Part shown: positions 1-7,473 of the stretch, in pieces | How the letters are laid out: each line of letters opens with the position of its first letter | Numbering within the stretch: the first letter of the stretch is position 1 | NCBI GenBank assembly: GCA_003427395.1 | Contig: BFEA01000166.1 | Location: forward strand, 563,539 to 583,803 | Direction: 5' to 3' | Source of the DNA: Chara braunii | Taxonomy: Eukaryota > Streptophyta > Charophyceae > Charales > Characeae | DNA: 20,265 nucleotides | Program-made: the position numbers and the translations under genes | Notes under the pieces: model-generated | Seen by the model: only the letters and a program-made list of their open reading frames with translations | Told to the model about the DNA's origin: nothing | Databases searched by the model: none

Positions 1-437
1 CACCAGATGAAAAACTCTACAGAGTGTCGGTTCACACCCCATCACAAGCCATCAAAACATCCACGAAACAAAGAAAGGTCTGTCACAGCCAAAAAATACA
101 CTCCAGACACGTCGCTGGCACTAGAGGTACAGCATGGCCGCCTAGTAACGGCCCTGACCACTGCCGCTCGACCTGACCGGAAAAAAACGTAGCAGGAAGC
201 TAGCGAAGTCGTAGTATATATCGTCACAAACAGAACTGCCCGGTAAACCGTAGGCAGAGAGAGAAAAGAGGACAACAAACGAGGGGCTATGACAAACTGT
301 TTCGTCGGAGTTTCACCGACTCATCAGGAGGCTGAACCGTAGCAGTCTGCAGAATCCCCTCACCGATTACACTGTAAATGATAATCTACCTTAACCAAAA
401 TCAAAGTAGACTATCACTCACCCACACCAGATGAAAA
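1..437. repeat. Segment bracketed by a 14-bp direct repeat; no gene
   Basis: The 14-mer CACCAGATGAAAAA occurs at the very start of the window and again at 424-437. The roughly 410 bp between could be a short insertion with a 14-bp target-site duplication, as retroposons make, or one period of a longer tandem array cut by the window edge. The interval has no poly-A tail or terminal inverted repeat that I can see. The 61-codon open frame at 7-192 has no recognisable motif and I do not call it a gene. Confidence 0.3.
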
Positions 438-630
438 ATATATATCCACATATGTTACATGATGGGCCTTGCTGCAGTACTCTTCAAATGTGCAAAATCA
501 GAATGAATAGTCCGCTAGAACGTCGAAAGATACATCAATATATTTTTTGTCTTTTGTGCATATGGAAAGTAGTGCAGCGAGACCCGATATGTATACATTT
601 ATTTGGAATGCTTTGTGCCAACCAACTGAG

Positions 631-1029
631 GGCATACTCACACTAGCACGTACTTCTACAAATTTTACGTATATGCATTTGCGTTTATATGGCACCTGCA
701 GGTCACACTGCTCACCTGTTTTTTGCCCAAAGCAGAAAGGACAGGGTCGCAACCTGGCCTTGAGATGCGAAAATACGTTGTGTGCAGTCAGACAACACAA
801 TGCACTTTTTTTACTTTTTTTTTGCTTCCGGAAAACAGTAGAGGAAAACGAAATATAATTTTGTGGGGATTTTTGGAGGTCCTCGCAAAATATGTAAACC
901 CGCGGTTGTTCAGGCCGCTGACATTTACGTGCCCTTTCGTGTGAACACGCAGAATACTTGCCTCTTGTGACCCAAAAAACTACATAAAATTTATGATTTT
1001 GCGAAAATACATGGTAGTGTGAGTGTGCC
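631..1029. mobile_element. Short element with terminal inverted repeats (MITE-like, 399 bp)
   Basis: The left end GGCATACTCACACTA (631-645) is matched in inverse orientation by TAGTGTGAGTGTGCC (1015-1029), 14 of 15 positions. CTGAG precedes the left end and TTGAG follows the right end, a possible 5-bp target duplication with one transition. Nothing inside looks coding; overlapping open frames on both strands have no domain signature. Superfamily cannot be assigned from the ends. The stretches 438-630 and 1030-1108 hold nothing else I recognise. Confidence 0.4.
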
Positions 1030-1108
1030 TTGAGATACGTAGTTGGCTTGCTCCCCCTGCTAGTCAAGAGTTTGTTAAAAAAAAAAATTGAAATGTCAAG
1101 TTTGGTAA

Positions 1109-1688
1109 GTTCGATGTATTGTTTACTCGATGGTAAACACACAACGAGATAGTTCAAACCATTGAACACAAAAGACTTGACCACTTAGTCATAAAACGTC
1201 AACAGAGCTTTAAAATTGCCGACACCGAAACAAAAAAATTGTAAGGACCAGCGGTCGCGGTTTCTAGAGCACGTACACGCGTGAGAAACACAAAACGTCC
1301 TACACACGAGGCTACGTTTCAAAAAAGAGGTCTCATCCATTCCCTGAAGTACTATTATTAATAGTACCCCAAAACTACCTTATTTCCTACGGACTGTCAC
1401 GTTAGCCTTACCGGTTCTAAAAACCAAAGTTTATCGGACCTAAAAACCAAAGAATATATTGGTTCCTATAAAAGAGACAAAAAACTTGAAAAAAAAAAAA
1501 AAAACTCCAGAAGTTTCTACGCATCCTCATTCTACCGAGTACGAGCCCGTGGGCTTGATGTCAAAGGTTACCTTTCTTGCAATCTTTATCTAGTCAGGTG
1601 CACTCAACCTAACAAAGCGCCAAAGCATGCGCTCAAACAGGTCACCCAGGAAGGACTGCTTTCTTAACTCGCGATTCAGCGACATCAG
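1109..1688 (-). repeat. Downstream pseudo-LTR (RT C-terminus plus 3' UTR)
   Basis: Directly repeated at 5830-6326. Shared blocks include the start (GTTCGATGTA), TTTACTCGATGGTAAACACA, CGTCCTACACACGAGGCTAC and the RT C-terminal codons up to GATTCAGCGACA. This copy carries a 79-bp block (1390-1468) absent from the other. Differences between copies are mostly transitions, many at CpG. The homology ends abruptly near 1109 and near 1688; the first marks the element's 3' terminus and the second the 5' truncation point of the partner copy. Confidence 0.85.
1390..1468. repeat. 79-bp insertion (or lost block) inside the downstream pseudo-LTR
   Basis: The partner copy near 6100 reads straight through TTATTCCTATAAAA. 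Here TTCCTA occurs at both 1384-1389 and 1463-1468 with 73 bp between. This is either a small insertion with a 6-bp target duplication or a deletion in the other copy between 6-bp repeats. The block contains CTAAAAACCAAAG twice in tandem. No terminal inverted repeat was found. Confidence 0.5.
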
Positions 1689-3191
1689 CCCTTCTTTGGC
1701 GCGTTCTACTAAGATCGTACATTTCTTGATTTTGTGTAACATTCCGTTAACCAATGTGCATTTTTGTTTCATGCACGTATAGGAGGAGAAATCCTGGAAG
1801 CACTTGTAACTCAGCTTCATACCTTTATCCCAGATCTCAGATAAATTTTTTGCTCGATACGAACTCGATACCACCCCATCCTCAACTAAGATTCTACAGC
1901 CCAAGAAACTCCATTCATTCTGCCCATCATCCGTTTTCTTCAGAGATAGCTTAGGGTCATACGATTTCTCAAATCTTTCAATAATCCCTTTGGCTCTTCC
2001 CTGCTTCCCTTTCTCCCAACTTTGCCATACAAACAACGAGACATCATCCACTAATTTAATCCCCTTCACCAACCCGACATCCTTCCCCAAATTTTGCAAG
2101 AATAAACTTTCATAATACGCACAGAGAATACATGCAATGGGAGGGCTACTCGACTTCTCCATCAGAATGCCCTCTTCGTGTCTGATCAATCGATCAGAGG
2201 CCCACAAGAAGATATTATCCAAATCAAACTCAACCATTACCCTAATCAACTCAAAATCAACTTTCACCCATCTTTCTTCTTCTCTCTTTTTCCCAAAGGA
2301 AGCACCCTTCTCTCTCGATCTTACCATCACGAACCTCTTCCCCTTCCTCGAGAATACCTTCAAGATCCATTCAATTGCCTTCTTTACAGACTCATGGGGG
2401 AGCTTACTAAACATTTATTTAATGTTGTAAGCTCCCCCGACGAGTTCACCTTTCATCTTCTTAGAGGCCCATTTGTTAACCTCTACGATCTTCGACTTCG
2501 GCAGACTTGTGTATTTCAGGTTGAAGTGGTTGTTCTTCGGCAGCGAGAACAACAGGAAATTGAGGGTTTTCGCTACACTCTGGTTCGCCATCTTCGCTGG
2601 TTCGGGAAAGGAAGGAGAAATGGGGCGAAATTTTGACGTATCCTTATGCTTTGGGAAGACGTAGGTTTTTCCCCACGAACCTTTATTATCCCATTTACCA
2701 ATCAATTTCAGTCCTTTCTCTTCGTACTCCTTTTTTGCTCGCACCATGACTTTCTTTTCTTTACGTCAAACGGCTTCAAAGGCGTCATTCAAGTTACCCC
2801 AAAACATCACTCTCATTCCTTTCTCGTAGGCAGATGGACAAACTACTAGGGTCTCTGTATGATTCTTATCCAATGGACAAAACACCATCCCTCTCCACCA
2901 CTCCTTTAGATTTTTGATCTCATCGATCAACCCATCTCTTATTCCTCTTTCCTTACGGATACATGGCTTCGCTTGATGAGGTGTCCATGTAGGTTCCAGT
3001 CCTGACCTCATCATCTCGCCATTTAGCTCCCTGCAGAGTCTGACGTCACCCCTTCCACTAACAATACCCTGAACCACATTCTTCGCATTACACATCCTCA
3101 AACCCACGTTATCCAGACTACTCAGACGAAAAGCTACGTGTTCTCCTTGACGTGGGAGATCGAGGTCAACATAGCAGCAGACAGTAGCCAA
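1527..3191 (-). pseudogene. PLE reverse transcriptase domain, degenerate
   Basis: One uninterrupted phase on the minus strand carries RT motifs in order. A WGKTYVFPKHK...FRPIS stretch (fingers, about 2665-2600) comes first. Motif A reads AYNIK-stop-MFSKLPHE at 2429-2391, where the catalytic Asp is Asn (2424-2426). The motif B-like GILMEKSSSPP follows, then motif C LVDD at 2054-2043 with both Asp intact, then FLGCRI. Stops break it at 2766-2768 (TGA), 2415-2417 (TAA) and 1590-1592 (TAG). The last is TGG (Trp) in the pseudo-LTR copy. The native TGA is at 1527-1529. Family assignment to PLE RTs rests on the motif A and B wording, the linked GIY-YIG domain and the pseudo-LTRs. It would act in the nucleus by target-primed reverse transcription. 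Confidence 0.8.
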
Positions 3192-3779
3192 AAAAAGACT
3201 AAATCGTCTATGGTTATGGAGAAGTCCTCCGACTGTCTGATTTTTCCTTCAAACAAGTCGGAGCTTCTGATAGTCTATCTTCGCTTCGGCAGTAGACTAG
3301 CATTGTGACCCTATCTTCTCAATAATTTCCTTCCTAATCTCTACACGTGATATTCGCTCATCGTACTTCACTCCTATTACCTTCCTTTTGAGACTAGCTT
3401 CAAACTTCCTCCTCACTACCCCATCTATCATCCCTTTAAGAGTCTTTCTTGTACTCTTCCTCGAGAAGCTCTTCATTTCCATGAACAGGTGAACGAGATG
3501 GTCCAGCTGGAGACATTTGAGTTTCTTCACTGACCAAGGGCACTTAAGTCGCTGATGAAGTTGCTTTTTCAGGTTCGGGTTACTTGGCTGCCGTTCTCGT
3601 ATTCGAACAAATTTCACTTCGGTGCCTTCCTCAATGAAGTTTTTTGCAACTTTTAACTTTATCTTCCTCCCCTTAACAAGTAAGTCCGAATCTTCGAATG
3701 CCCTCTTAATAATTCCCCAGTCTTCCACCCAGATTTTCCCTCCACTCGAAGTCACCTTTCTCTCTCTTTTACCTTTAAT
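3192..3779 (-). pseudogene. Linker between endonuclease and RT of the PLE
   Basis: Same phase as the endonuclease and RT. It is lysine/arginine-rich with no domain I recognise. It contains stops at 3297-3299 (TAG) and 3249-3251 (TGA, probably from CGA), and a TAG at 3780-3782 separates it from the endonuclease. Just downstream, from about 3230, GGLLHNHRR...VCCYVDLDLPR leads into the RT N-terminal extension, which has a CPLDKNHTETLVVCP segment near 2890-2845. That segment resembles the conserved D-K-N/G block upstream of PLE RT fingers. I do not see a clear CxC linker motif of the type described for N-terminal-endonuclease PLEs. Confidence 0.6.
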
Positions 3780-4424
3780 CTACCGAATTACTTCGCTCAA
3801 CTTTCCCGTACTCTCAACCTCATTACACTCAAAGTGTAAAATATTTTCATCACTAAAGAATACTCTCCTTTCTTTTTTCCTCTCCCGCCTTCCCCTTCTT
3901 TTCTTCTTCGTTCGATTCCTACCATCTTTCCAACCATTCACATTCAGAACCGGACACCAACGCCTGATCAGTCTTTGCTCCAGTCTTTTTAGCTCGGACT
4001 TCTCCGTTATTGCGACTGGGATCGCTACGTAAGACTCCCATCCCCATTTCCTTAACCACAAATACAGCGTATTATTCCGAATAGAGCCATTAGACTTTGC
4101 CCGTCCGAGATGCTCCGACCAGCGATCACTCAGTCTCCTCTCAGTTTTTCCTATATAAGTGAGCTTACAGAAGAGGTTCAACAGAATATACACACAAGAA
4201 TCCGATTCACCACACTTCCCTCGTGTTTTTTCAAACACTTCCCACATACATTCAACATACTTTCTTCCCCAACTGATCTCATTCTCCAATACCAACAATA
4301 GGACAACATTCCTTAATATCCTCTCGATTAACGGTAATAGCCGTTTAGCCCTGCGACTTTGCTTACACCATTTTCTCTCCTCTAGAAAGTCGAGGAGAAA
4401 CTTCCAACCCTCTACCCTATTCAT
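3780..4424 (-). pseudogene. GIY-YIG endonuclease domain of the PLE
   Basis: This 214-residue open stretch carries a full GIY-YIG core. VYI (residues 78-80) stands for GIY and YIG is at 90-92. RRLSDRWSEHL follows with arginines at 97 and 101 and His105, then the catalytic Glu149 in KRLEQRLI and the closing PVLN (Asn161). A very basic tail (about 170-190) follows. In the family this nuclease nicks target DNA for target-primed reverse transcription. The two cysteines that canonical PLE endonucleases place between GIY and YIG are missing: there is only one Cys, at 86. That is as reported for Chlamys elements. The active-site residues look intact although the frame is bounded by stops at 4458-4460 and 3780-3782. 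Confidence 0.85.
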
Positions 4425-4535
4425 ATGGTTCTCCTTATGGGTCTTGGATTTTGCCCCTTATCTGTTCTTCTTCTCCCTGTTTACTTGACGTCGAGCCCGA
4501 TGACTTCTTCTCCCTGTAGCAGTATGTAACCCTTA

Positions 4536-4763
4536 ACTCAGACAGGGTATCCACTGCACCGCATCGTTAACACCGTAGAACGGAAGACCCGCTCCTTTAC
4601 ACATCGCTTTCAGCGTCTCAGGATAGAAGGAGACGATCGTTTTCCTTACCGCCTTTCGTATCCTGCTTCCGTAATGTACTTCTCTCCCATGGGGACTCTC
4701 TCCCATGGGTCTTCTCCTTTCGTTAGTCGGACTGCTTGTGAATCCCCCTTCGTAGGCCTCCAC
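4536..4763 (-). pseudogene. SAP-like segment opening the endonuclease-RT frame
   Basis: In the endonuclease-RT phase, residues around YPETLKAMCKGAGLPFYGVN fit the helix-turn-helix wording of SAP DNA-binding motifs (leucine, lysine, cysteine, small loop with Gly, then hydrophobics). The frame overlaps the end of the gag-like frame by 118 nt (4646-4763) in the -1 phase. I infer that a single protein or a frameshift product once joined the two. TAA codons at 4533-4535 and 4458-4460 follow. SAP assignment is by eye and moderate at best. Confidence 0.45.
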
Positions 4764-5485
4764 CTCCCTTTCCGTTTTTGGCTCATCGGTGTCTCGACCT
4801 CCTTCTTTTTCCCCATCATCTTCTTTGGGGTTTCAACTAATGGGCTGTTTTCGACGGCTCCAGTGGAGTCACGATGCTTCCTCTTATCTTTCAAGGGGAT
4901 GGACTCCTCTTCAACTTCATCTTCCTCTGAATTCGACAACTGTGTTTCATTCACTTTGCCTTTCTTCTTTGTTTTTATCGACACCCTTTTCATTTTAAGT
5001 CTCAGACCCACTATTTTCTCGAGCTTCTCCTCATACTCCTCACGCTGCTCGGCTAACAACTTCTTTATCTCCCACTTTCGTCTCTTCTCTTTTTCCTCCT
5101 TCGCTAACATTTTTGTCAAGGCGATTCTTGCTTCTGCTTCCTTCGCAACTTTCTCTTCTTCTTCTTTCTTTCGTTTCAGCTTCGCTTCGCGCTTGGCCTC
5201 CTCTGCTTCATTTTGCTGGTCTAGGAGTTGCTTAGCCATTCTTCCAATGACACTCAACGAATCCTCTAGTTCTCGACTTACCGAAATAGTATCATCGCTT
5301 CCTCCGAACCTCTCTCGCAAACGAGGGCACTGACTCTTATAATGTTCAAACTTCCCACATTCGTAACATTTAACCTGTCTTACCCCTTCACTTCTCCTAC
5401 CATAGTCCTCGACAGGCGACCCTCGCCTATCATCGTGTCTTCTCTCTCGTTCCCTCCCTCGACCGCGCCTATCTTCCCCACTTTC
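4646..5485 (-). CDS. Gag-like protein: Arg/Gly-rich start, CCHC zinc knuckle, charged coiled coil
   Basis: Open for 280 codons without a stop, the longest intact frame of the element. It begins after a TGA at 5486-5488, so the true start is uncertain. The first ~40 residues are rich in Arg, Gly and Asp. A zinc knuckle CYECGKFEHYKSQC (C-x2-C-x4-H-x4-C) is encoded at 5368-5327. Then comes a long Lys/Glu/Arg heptad-like region (about 5220-4990), a predicted coiled coil, and an acidic Ser/Glu patch followed by a basic tail. By analogy with retroelement Gag/ORF1 proteins it would bind element RNA and multimerise. Placement upstream of a GIY-YIG-RT frame, overlapping it in the -1 phase, is unusual. 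The opposite strand is also open here, but its Ser/Phe-rich product is only the antisense of the Lys/Glu-rich frame. Confidence 0.7.
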   Translation of the reverse strand, partial: ESGEDRRGRGRERERRHDDRRGSPVEDYGRRSEGVRQVKCYECGKFEHYKSQCPRLRERFGGSDDTISVSRELEDSLSVIGRMAKQLLDQQNEAEEAKREAKLKRKKEEEEKVAKEAEARIALTKMLAKEEKEKRRKWEIKKLLAEQREEYEEKLEKIVGLRLKMKRVSIKTKKKGKVNETQLSNSEEDEVEEESIPLKDKRKHRDSTGAVENSPLVETPKKMMGKKKEVETPMSQKRKGRWRPTKGDSQAVRLTKGEDPWERVPMGEKYITEAGYERR

Positions 5486-5829
5486 TCATCCTCCACTTTC
5501 GTAGCCTTTGAACCTTTCATGTCTACCCCGGGACTCACTTCTCCTACTTCCCATTATCCTCTTCTATGTCTTCTTTCACGTCTTCAATAGCGCCACTCTT
5601 TCTGTGCTTCACACTTCCTCCCGTAGCTAAATTCCTTCTTGAAGTAGCTCTGTCACTACCTCGTCTATGGTTTTTGTTGGCTGTCGAATCGGACTTCTTC
5701 ACACCTGCGTCTGTCCTCGTAACAACCTCCACTTGCTTCTCACGTAGTAATAGTTAACTCGTCCTCGCTACCACCAAATTCCAAGTAACATCCCTTGGCA
5801 GGTTGTAGCGCTCAATCATAGGTAAATGA
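5486..5829 (-). pseudogene. PLE 5' leader with broken N-terminal coding pieces
   Basis: A 62-codon piece (5732-5544) rich in Lys, Arg, Asp and Ser runs into stops. A second phase is open from about 5540 to 5394 and a third begins the gag-like frame at 5485. These look like one low-complexity basic N-terminus split by frameshifts, but no motif confirms it. The 5' boundary of the full copy is set by the start of the upstream pseudo-LTR at 5830. Confidence 0.35.
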
Positions 5830-6326
5830 GTTCGATGTACTGTTTACTCGATGGTAAACACACAGCGAGATAGTTCAAACCATTGACACAAAAAACTTGA
5901 CCACTTAGTCGCAAAACGTCAACAGTGCTTTGAAATTGCTGAAACCGAAACAGAAAAATCGTAAGGACTAGCGGTCGCGGCTTCTAGAGCACGTATATGT
6001 GCGAGAAACGCGAAACGTCCTACACACGAGGCTACGTTTCGAAAAAGAGGTTTTATCCATTCCTTGACCTACTATTAATACTACCCAAAGACTACCTTAT
6101 TCCTATAAAACAGACAAAAAACTTGAAAATGAAAAAACAAAGCTCCAGAAGTTTCTACGCATCCTCATTGCACCGCATAGGAGCCCGTGAGCTTGATGTC
6201 AAAGGTTACCTTTCTCGCAATATGTATCCAGTCAGGTGCACTAAGCTTGACAAAGCGCCAAAGCGTACGCTCAAACAGGTTACCTGGGAAAGACTGCTTT
6301 CTTAACTCGTGATTCAGCGACAACAG
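5830..6326 (-). repeat. Upstream pseudo-LTR: 5'-truncated tandem PLE copy
   Basis: Direct repeat of 1109-1688. On the minus strand it starts inside the RT C-terminus (LNHELRKQSFPGNLFERTLW against LNRELRKQSFLGDLFERMLW in the main copy) and runs through the native stop (TGA, 6165-6167) to the 3' end. This is a 5'-truncated copy immediately upstream of the full one. It keeps Trp where the main copy has TAG at 1590-1592, so it records the less damaged state there. Confidence 0.85.
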
Positions 6327-6346
6327 TTTGTTATACAATGAAAAAA

Positions 6347-6348
<2 letters not shown>

Positions 6349-6381
<33 letters not shown>

Positions 6382-6452
6382 GGGTCCAGTGCCCAAGGCA
6401 ATTACATGATCAAGATAGTCAAAAACAGGGGCGATAGGTTGTTCTGCCCCAC
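6349..6452 (-). repeat. Poly-A-tailed retroposon-like fragment (minus strand)
   Basis: A run of 29 T (6349-6377) is followed by 75 bp (6378-6452) related to 7970-8042. Shared wording is GGGYCCAGTGCCCARGGCAA, TTACAT and CYACCCCAC/TGCCCCAC at the end. On the minus strand this reads as a sequence ending in poly-A, the layout of a SINE or LINE 3' end. The second copy lacks the long A run. No promoter boxes were recognised. Confidence 0.4.
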
Positions 6453-6453
6453 N
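6453..6453. other. Ambiguous base (N) at a probable join
   Basis: A single N separates the retroposon-like fragment from a fragment of the 17-kb repeat family. A similar N sits at 15710 inside (GA)n. This one lies 96 bp from an adaptor sequence, so I suspect an assembly join or collapsed gap. Confidence 0.6.
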
Positions 6454-6548
6454 CGGGGCCTAAAAATAAGTTTTTTTTTCTGAATTTGTTTTTGTGATTT
6501 CTCTATGATGTAACCTACACGCCTATAAACTTTGAAGCCATTCTGCTA
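6454..6548 (+). repeat. Fragment of the hAT-like repeat unit found at 17.3 kb
   Basis: From GGGGCCTAAAAATAAG through CCTACACGCCTATAAAC to GAAGCCATTCTGCTA the fragment is nearly identical to 17377-17471 and close to the diverged unit at 16666-16760. The similarity stops exactly where the adaptor begins at 6549, so the right boundary is artificial. Confidence 0.8.
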
Positions 6549-6586
6549 CTGTCTCTTATACACATCTAGATGTGTATAAGAGACAG
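6549..6586. other. Nextera (Tn5 mosaic-end) mate-pair junction adaptor, library artefact
   Basis: CTGTCTCTTATACACATCT (6549-6567) is followed directly by its reverse complement AGATGTGTATAAGAGACAG (6568-6586). These are the two Tn5 mosaic ends as joined in circularised Nextera mate-pair libraries. The minus-strand translation shows the familiar contaminant peptide SYTHLDVYKRQ. The sequence is not biological, and the DNA on its two sides came from places that may be kilobases apart. Confidence 0.97.
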
Positions 6587-7361
6587 CGCGGAGCCCCATC
6601 CCTGCACACACAGTCTCTGCACTCTTCACCCTAATATGACACCAACCCTGCGTCAAAAACAGTATGTAACCTACTACGAAAAGAATCTTGTCTCCATTCC
6701 AACTCCAAAAACAATCTTTATTCCCACCTACACAACTTGTGCAAAGAATTGAAGTTTTCTCACACAACTCCCAATACGGGTATCCCAGTATTTCCACATC
6801 ATTACCCCACCACGAACTAAACGCCGGCGACAGAACCAATTAGGGTCACCCACCTATCTTAATTCCAATGCGTTCATAGTTCAAGCCCAACATCGTAGAA
6901 AATACCACCCGCGGTACCATCCCACCAAGCATCGAGCTAAACATCAACATCAAAATGGAATAGGATCGCCCACCTATGAAATCGAAAGCTATTTTGCTCG
7001 AGCCAGGTATATATAACCAAACACTAACATCTACCCAGGAACAGGTATGCCAATGGCCCGAATACCCATGAGTCATGGAAAGGGAATACAGCGGCAACAC
7101 ACTAAACTAAAATACGAAAAAAAAATCCTAGAAAAATAGCAAAAGGGGAAAAGAAATCCTATATGTAGACTAAAATAAGGAATCCTACGAAACAACAATT
7201 CCCACAAAACGTCTAGACCAGAGCATAAAAGGAAAAATCGTACAGAACACATAACCTAAAATAAAAAAAATAAAAACATGAAAAAACACCAGAAAAATCT
7301 AACTCAAAAAAAAAAATAAAAAAAATCCAAGTCAACGGAATATGCAATTTCATAGATAACC
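6587..7361. repeat. Gene-less region with a diverged ~120-bp duplication
   Basis: Two related blocks are visible, each with a CCCACCA...GARCTAAAC core followed by TAGGRTCRCCCACCTAT: about 6805-6858 and 6920-6978. From about 7100 the + strand becomes strongly A/C-rich. Minus-strand open stretches at 7100-6846 and 6839-6587 share a phase but are separated by two stops and resemble no family. I see no gene. Confidence 0.4.
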
Positions 7362-7473
7362 CCTCAAACTCGTCTACTAAACAGAAGAGGCATTTCAGAC
7401 CTAAAACTCGTCTACTATACGGAAGAGACATTTCAGAGATAACCCTAAAACTCATTTACTAAACAAATAAGAG
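7362..7473. repeat. Tandem repeat, about three units of ~40 bp
   Basis: Units begin CCTCAAACTCGTCTACTAAA (7362), CTAAAACTCGTCTACTATAC (7401) and CCTAAAACTCATTTACTAAA (7444). The first two share GAAGAG-CATTTCAGA; the third is decayed. A half unit ending TTTCATAGATAAC precedes them. Confidence 0.65.

Larger units (their letters stand above)
1109..6326 (-). mobile_element. Penelope-like retroelement with N-terminal GIY-YIG endonuclease and pseudo-LTRs
   Basis: Reading on the minus strand, the order is: partial upstream copy (6326-5830), leader (5829-5486), gag-like frame with CCHC knuckle and coiled coil (5485-4646), SAP-like motif (about 4640-4550), GIY-YIG endonuclease (4424-3780), linker, RT (about 3190-1527) and 3' end (1109). 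The same ~500-580-bp sequence, containing the RT C-terminus and the 3' untranslated region, lies at both ends in direct orientation. That is the tandem pseudo-LTR organisation known for PLEs. Endonuclease before RT is the permuted order of the Naiad/Chlamys clade. The copy is dead: eight in-frame stops lie before the native terminator at 1527-1529. Confidence 0.85.

Noticed and set aside
498-1184. 228-codon minus-strand open frame
   Set aside because: No motif, low-complexity Phe/Ser/Lys stretches, and it crosses the MITE-like element and the PLE border.
4681-4708. 16-bp tandem duplication (TCTCTCCCATGG twice) as the cause of the Gag/endonuclease phase change
   Set aside because: Removing 16 bases shifts the phase by one in the wrong direction and does not join the two frames.
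1527-4763. Selenocysteine or alternative genetic code for the in-frame stops
   Set aside because: Naiads can use UGA for selenocysteine, but here TAA and TAG also interrupt the frame, and one TAG is Trp in the sister copy; mutation explains them better.
4674-5333. 219-codon plus-strand frame rich in Ser and Phe
   Set aside because: It is the antisense of the Lys/Glu-rich Gag-like frame, which carries the zinc knuckle; GAA/AAG codons give TTC/CTT in reverse.
6546-6839. Minus-strand open frame of 97 codons ending in SYTHLDVYKRQ
   Set aside because: Its end is translated mosaic-end adaptor; it crosses an artificial junction.
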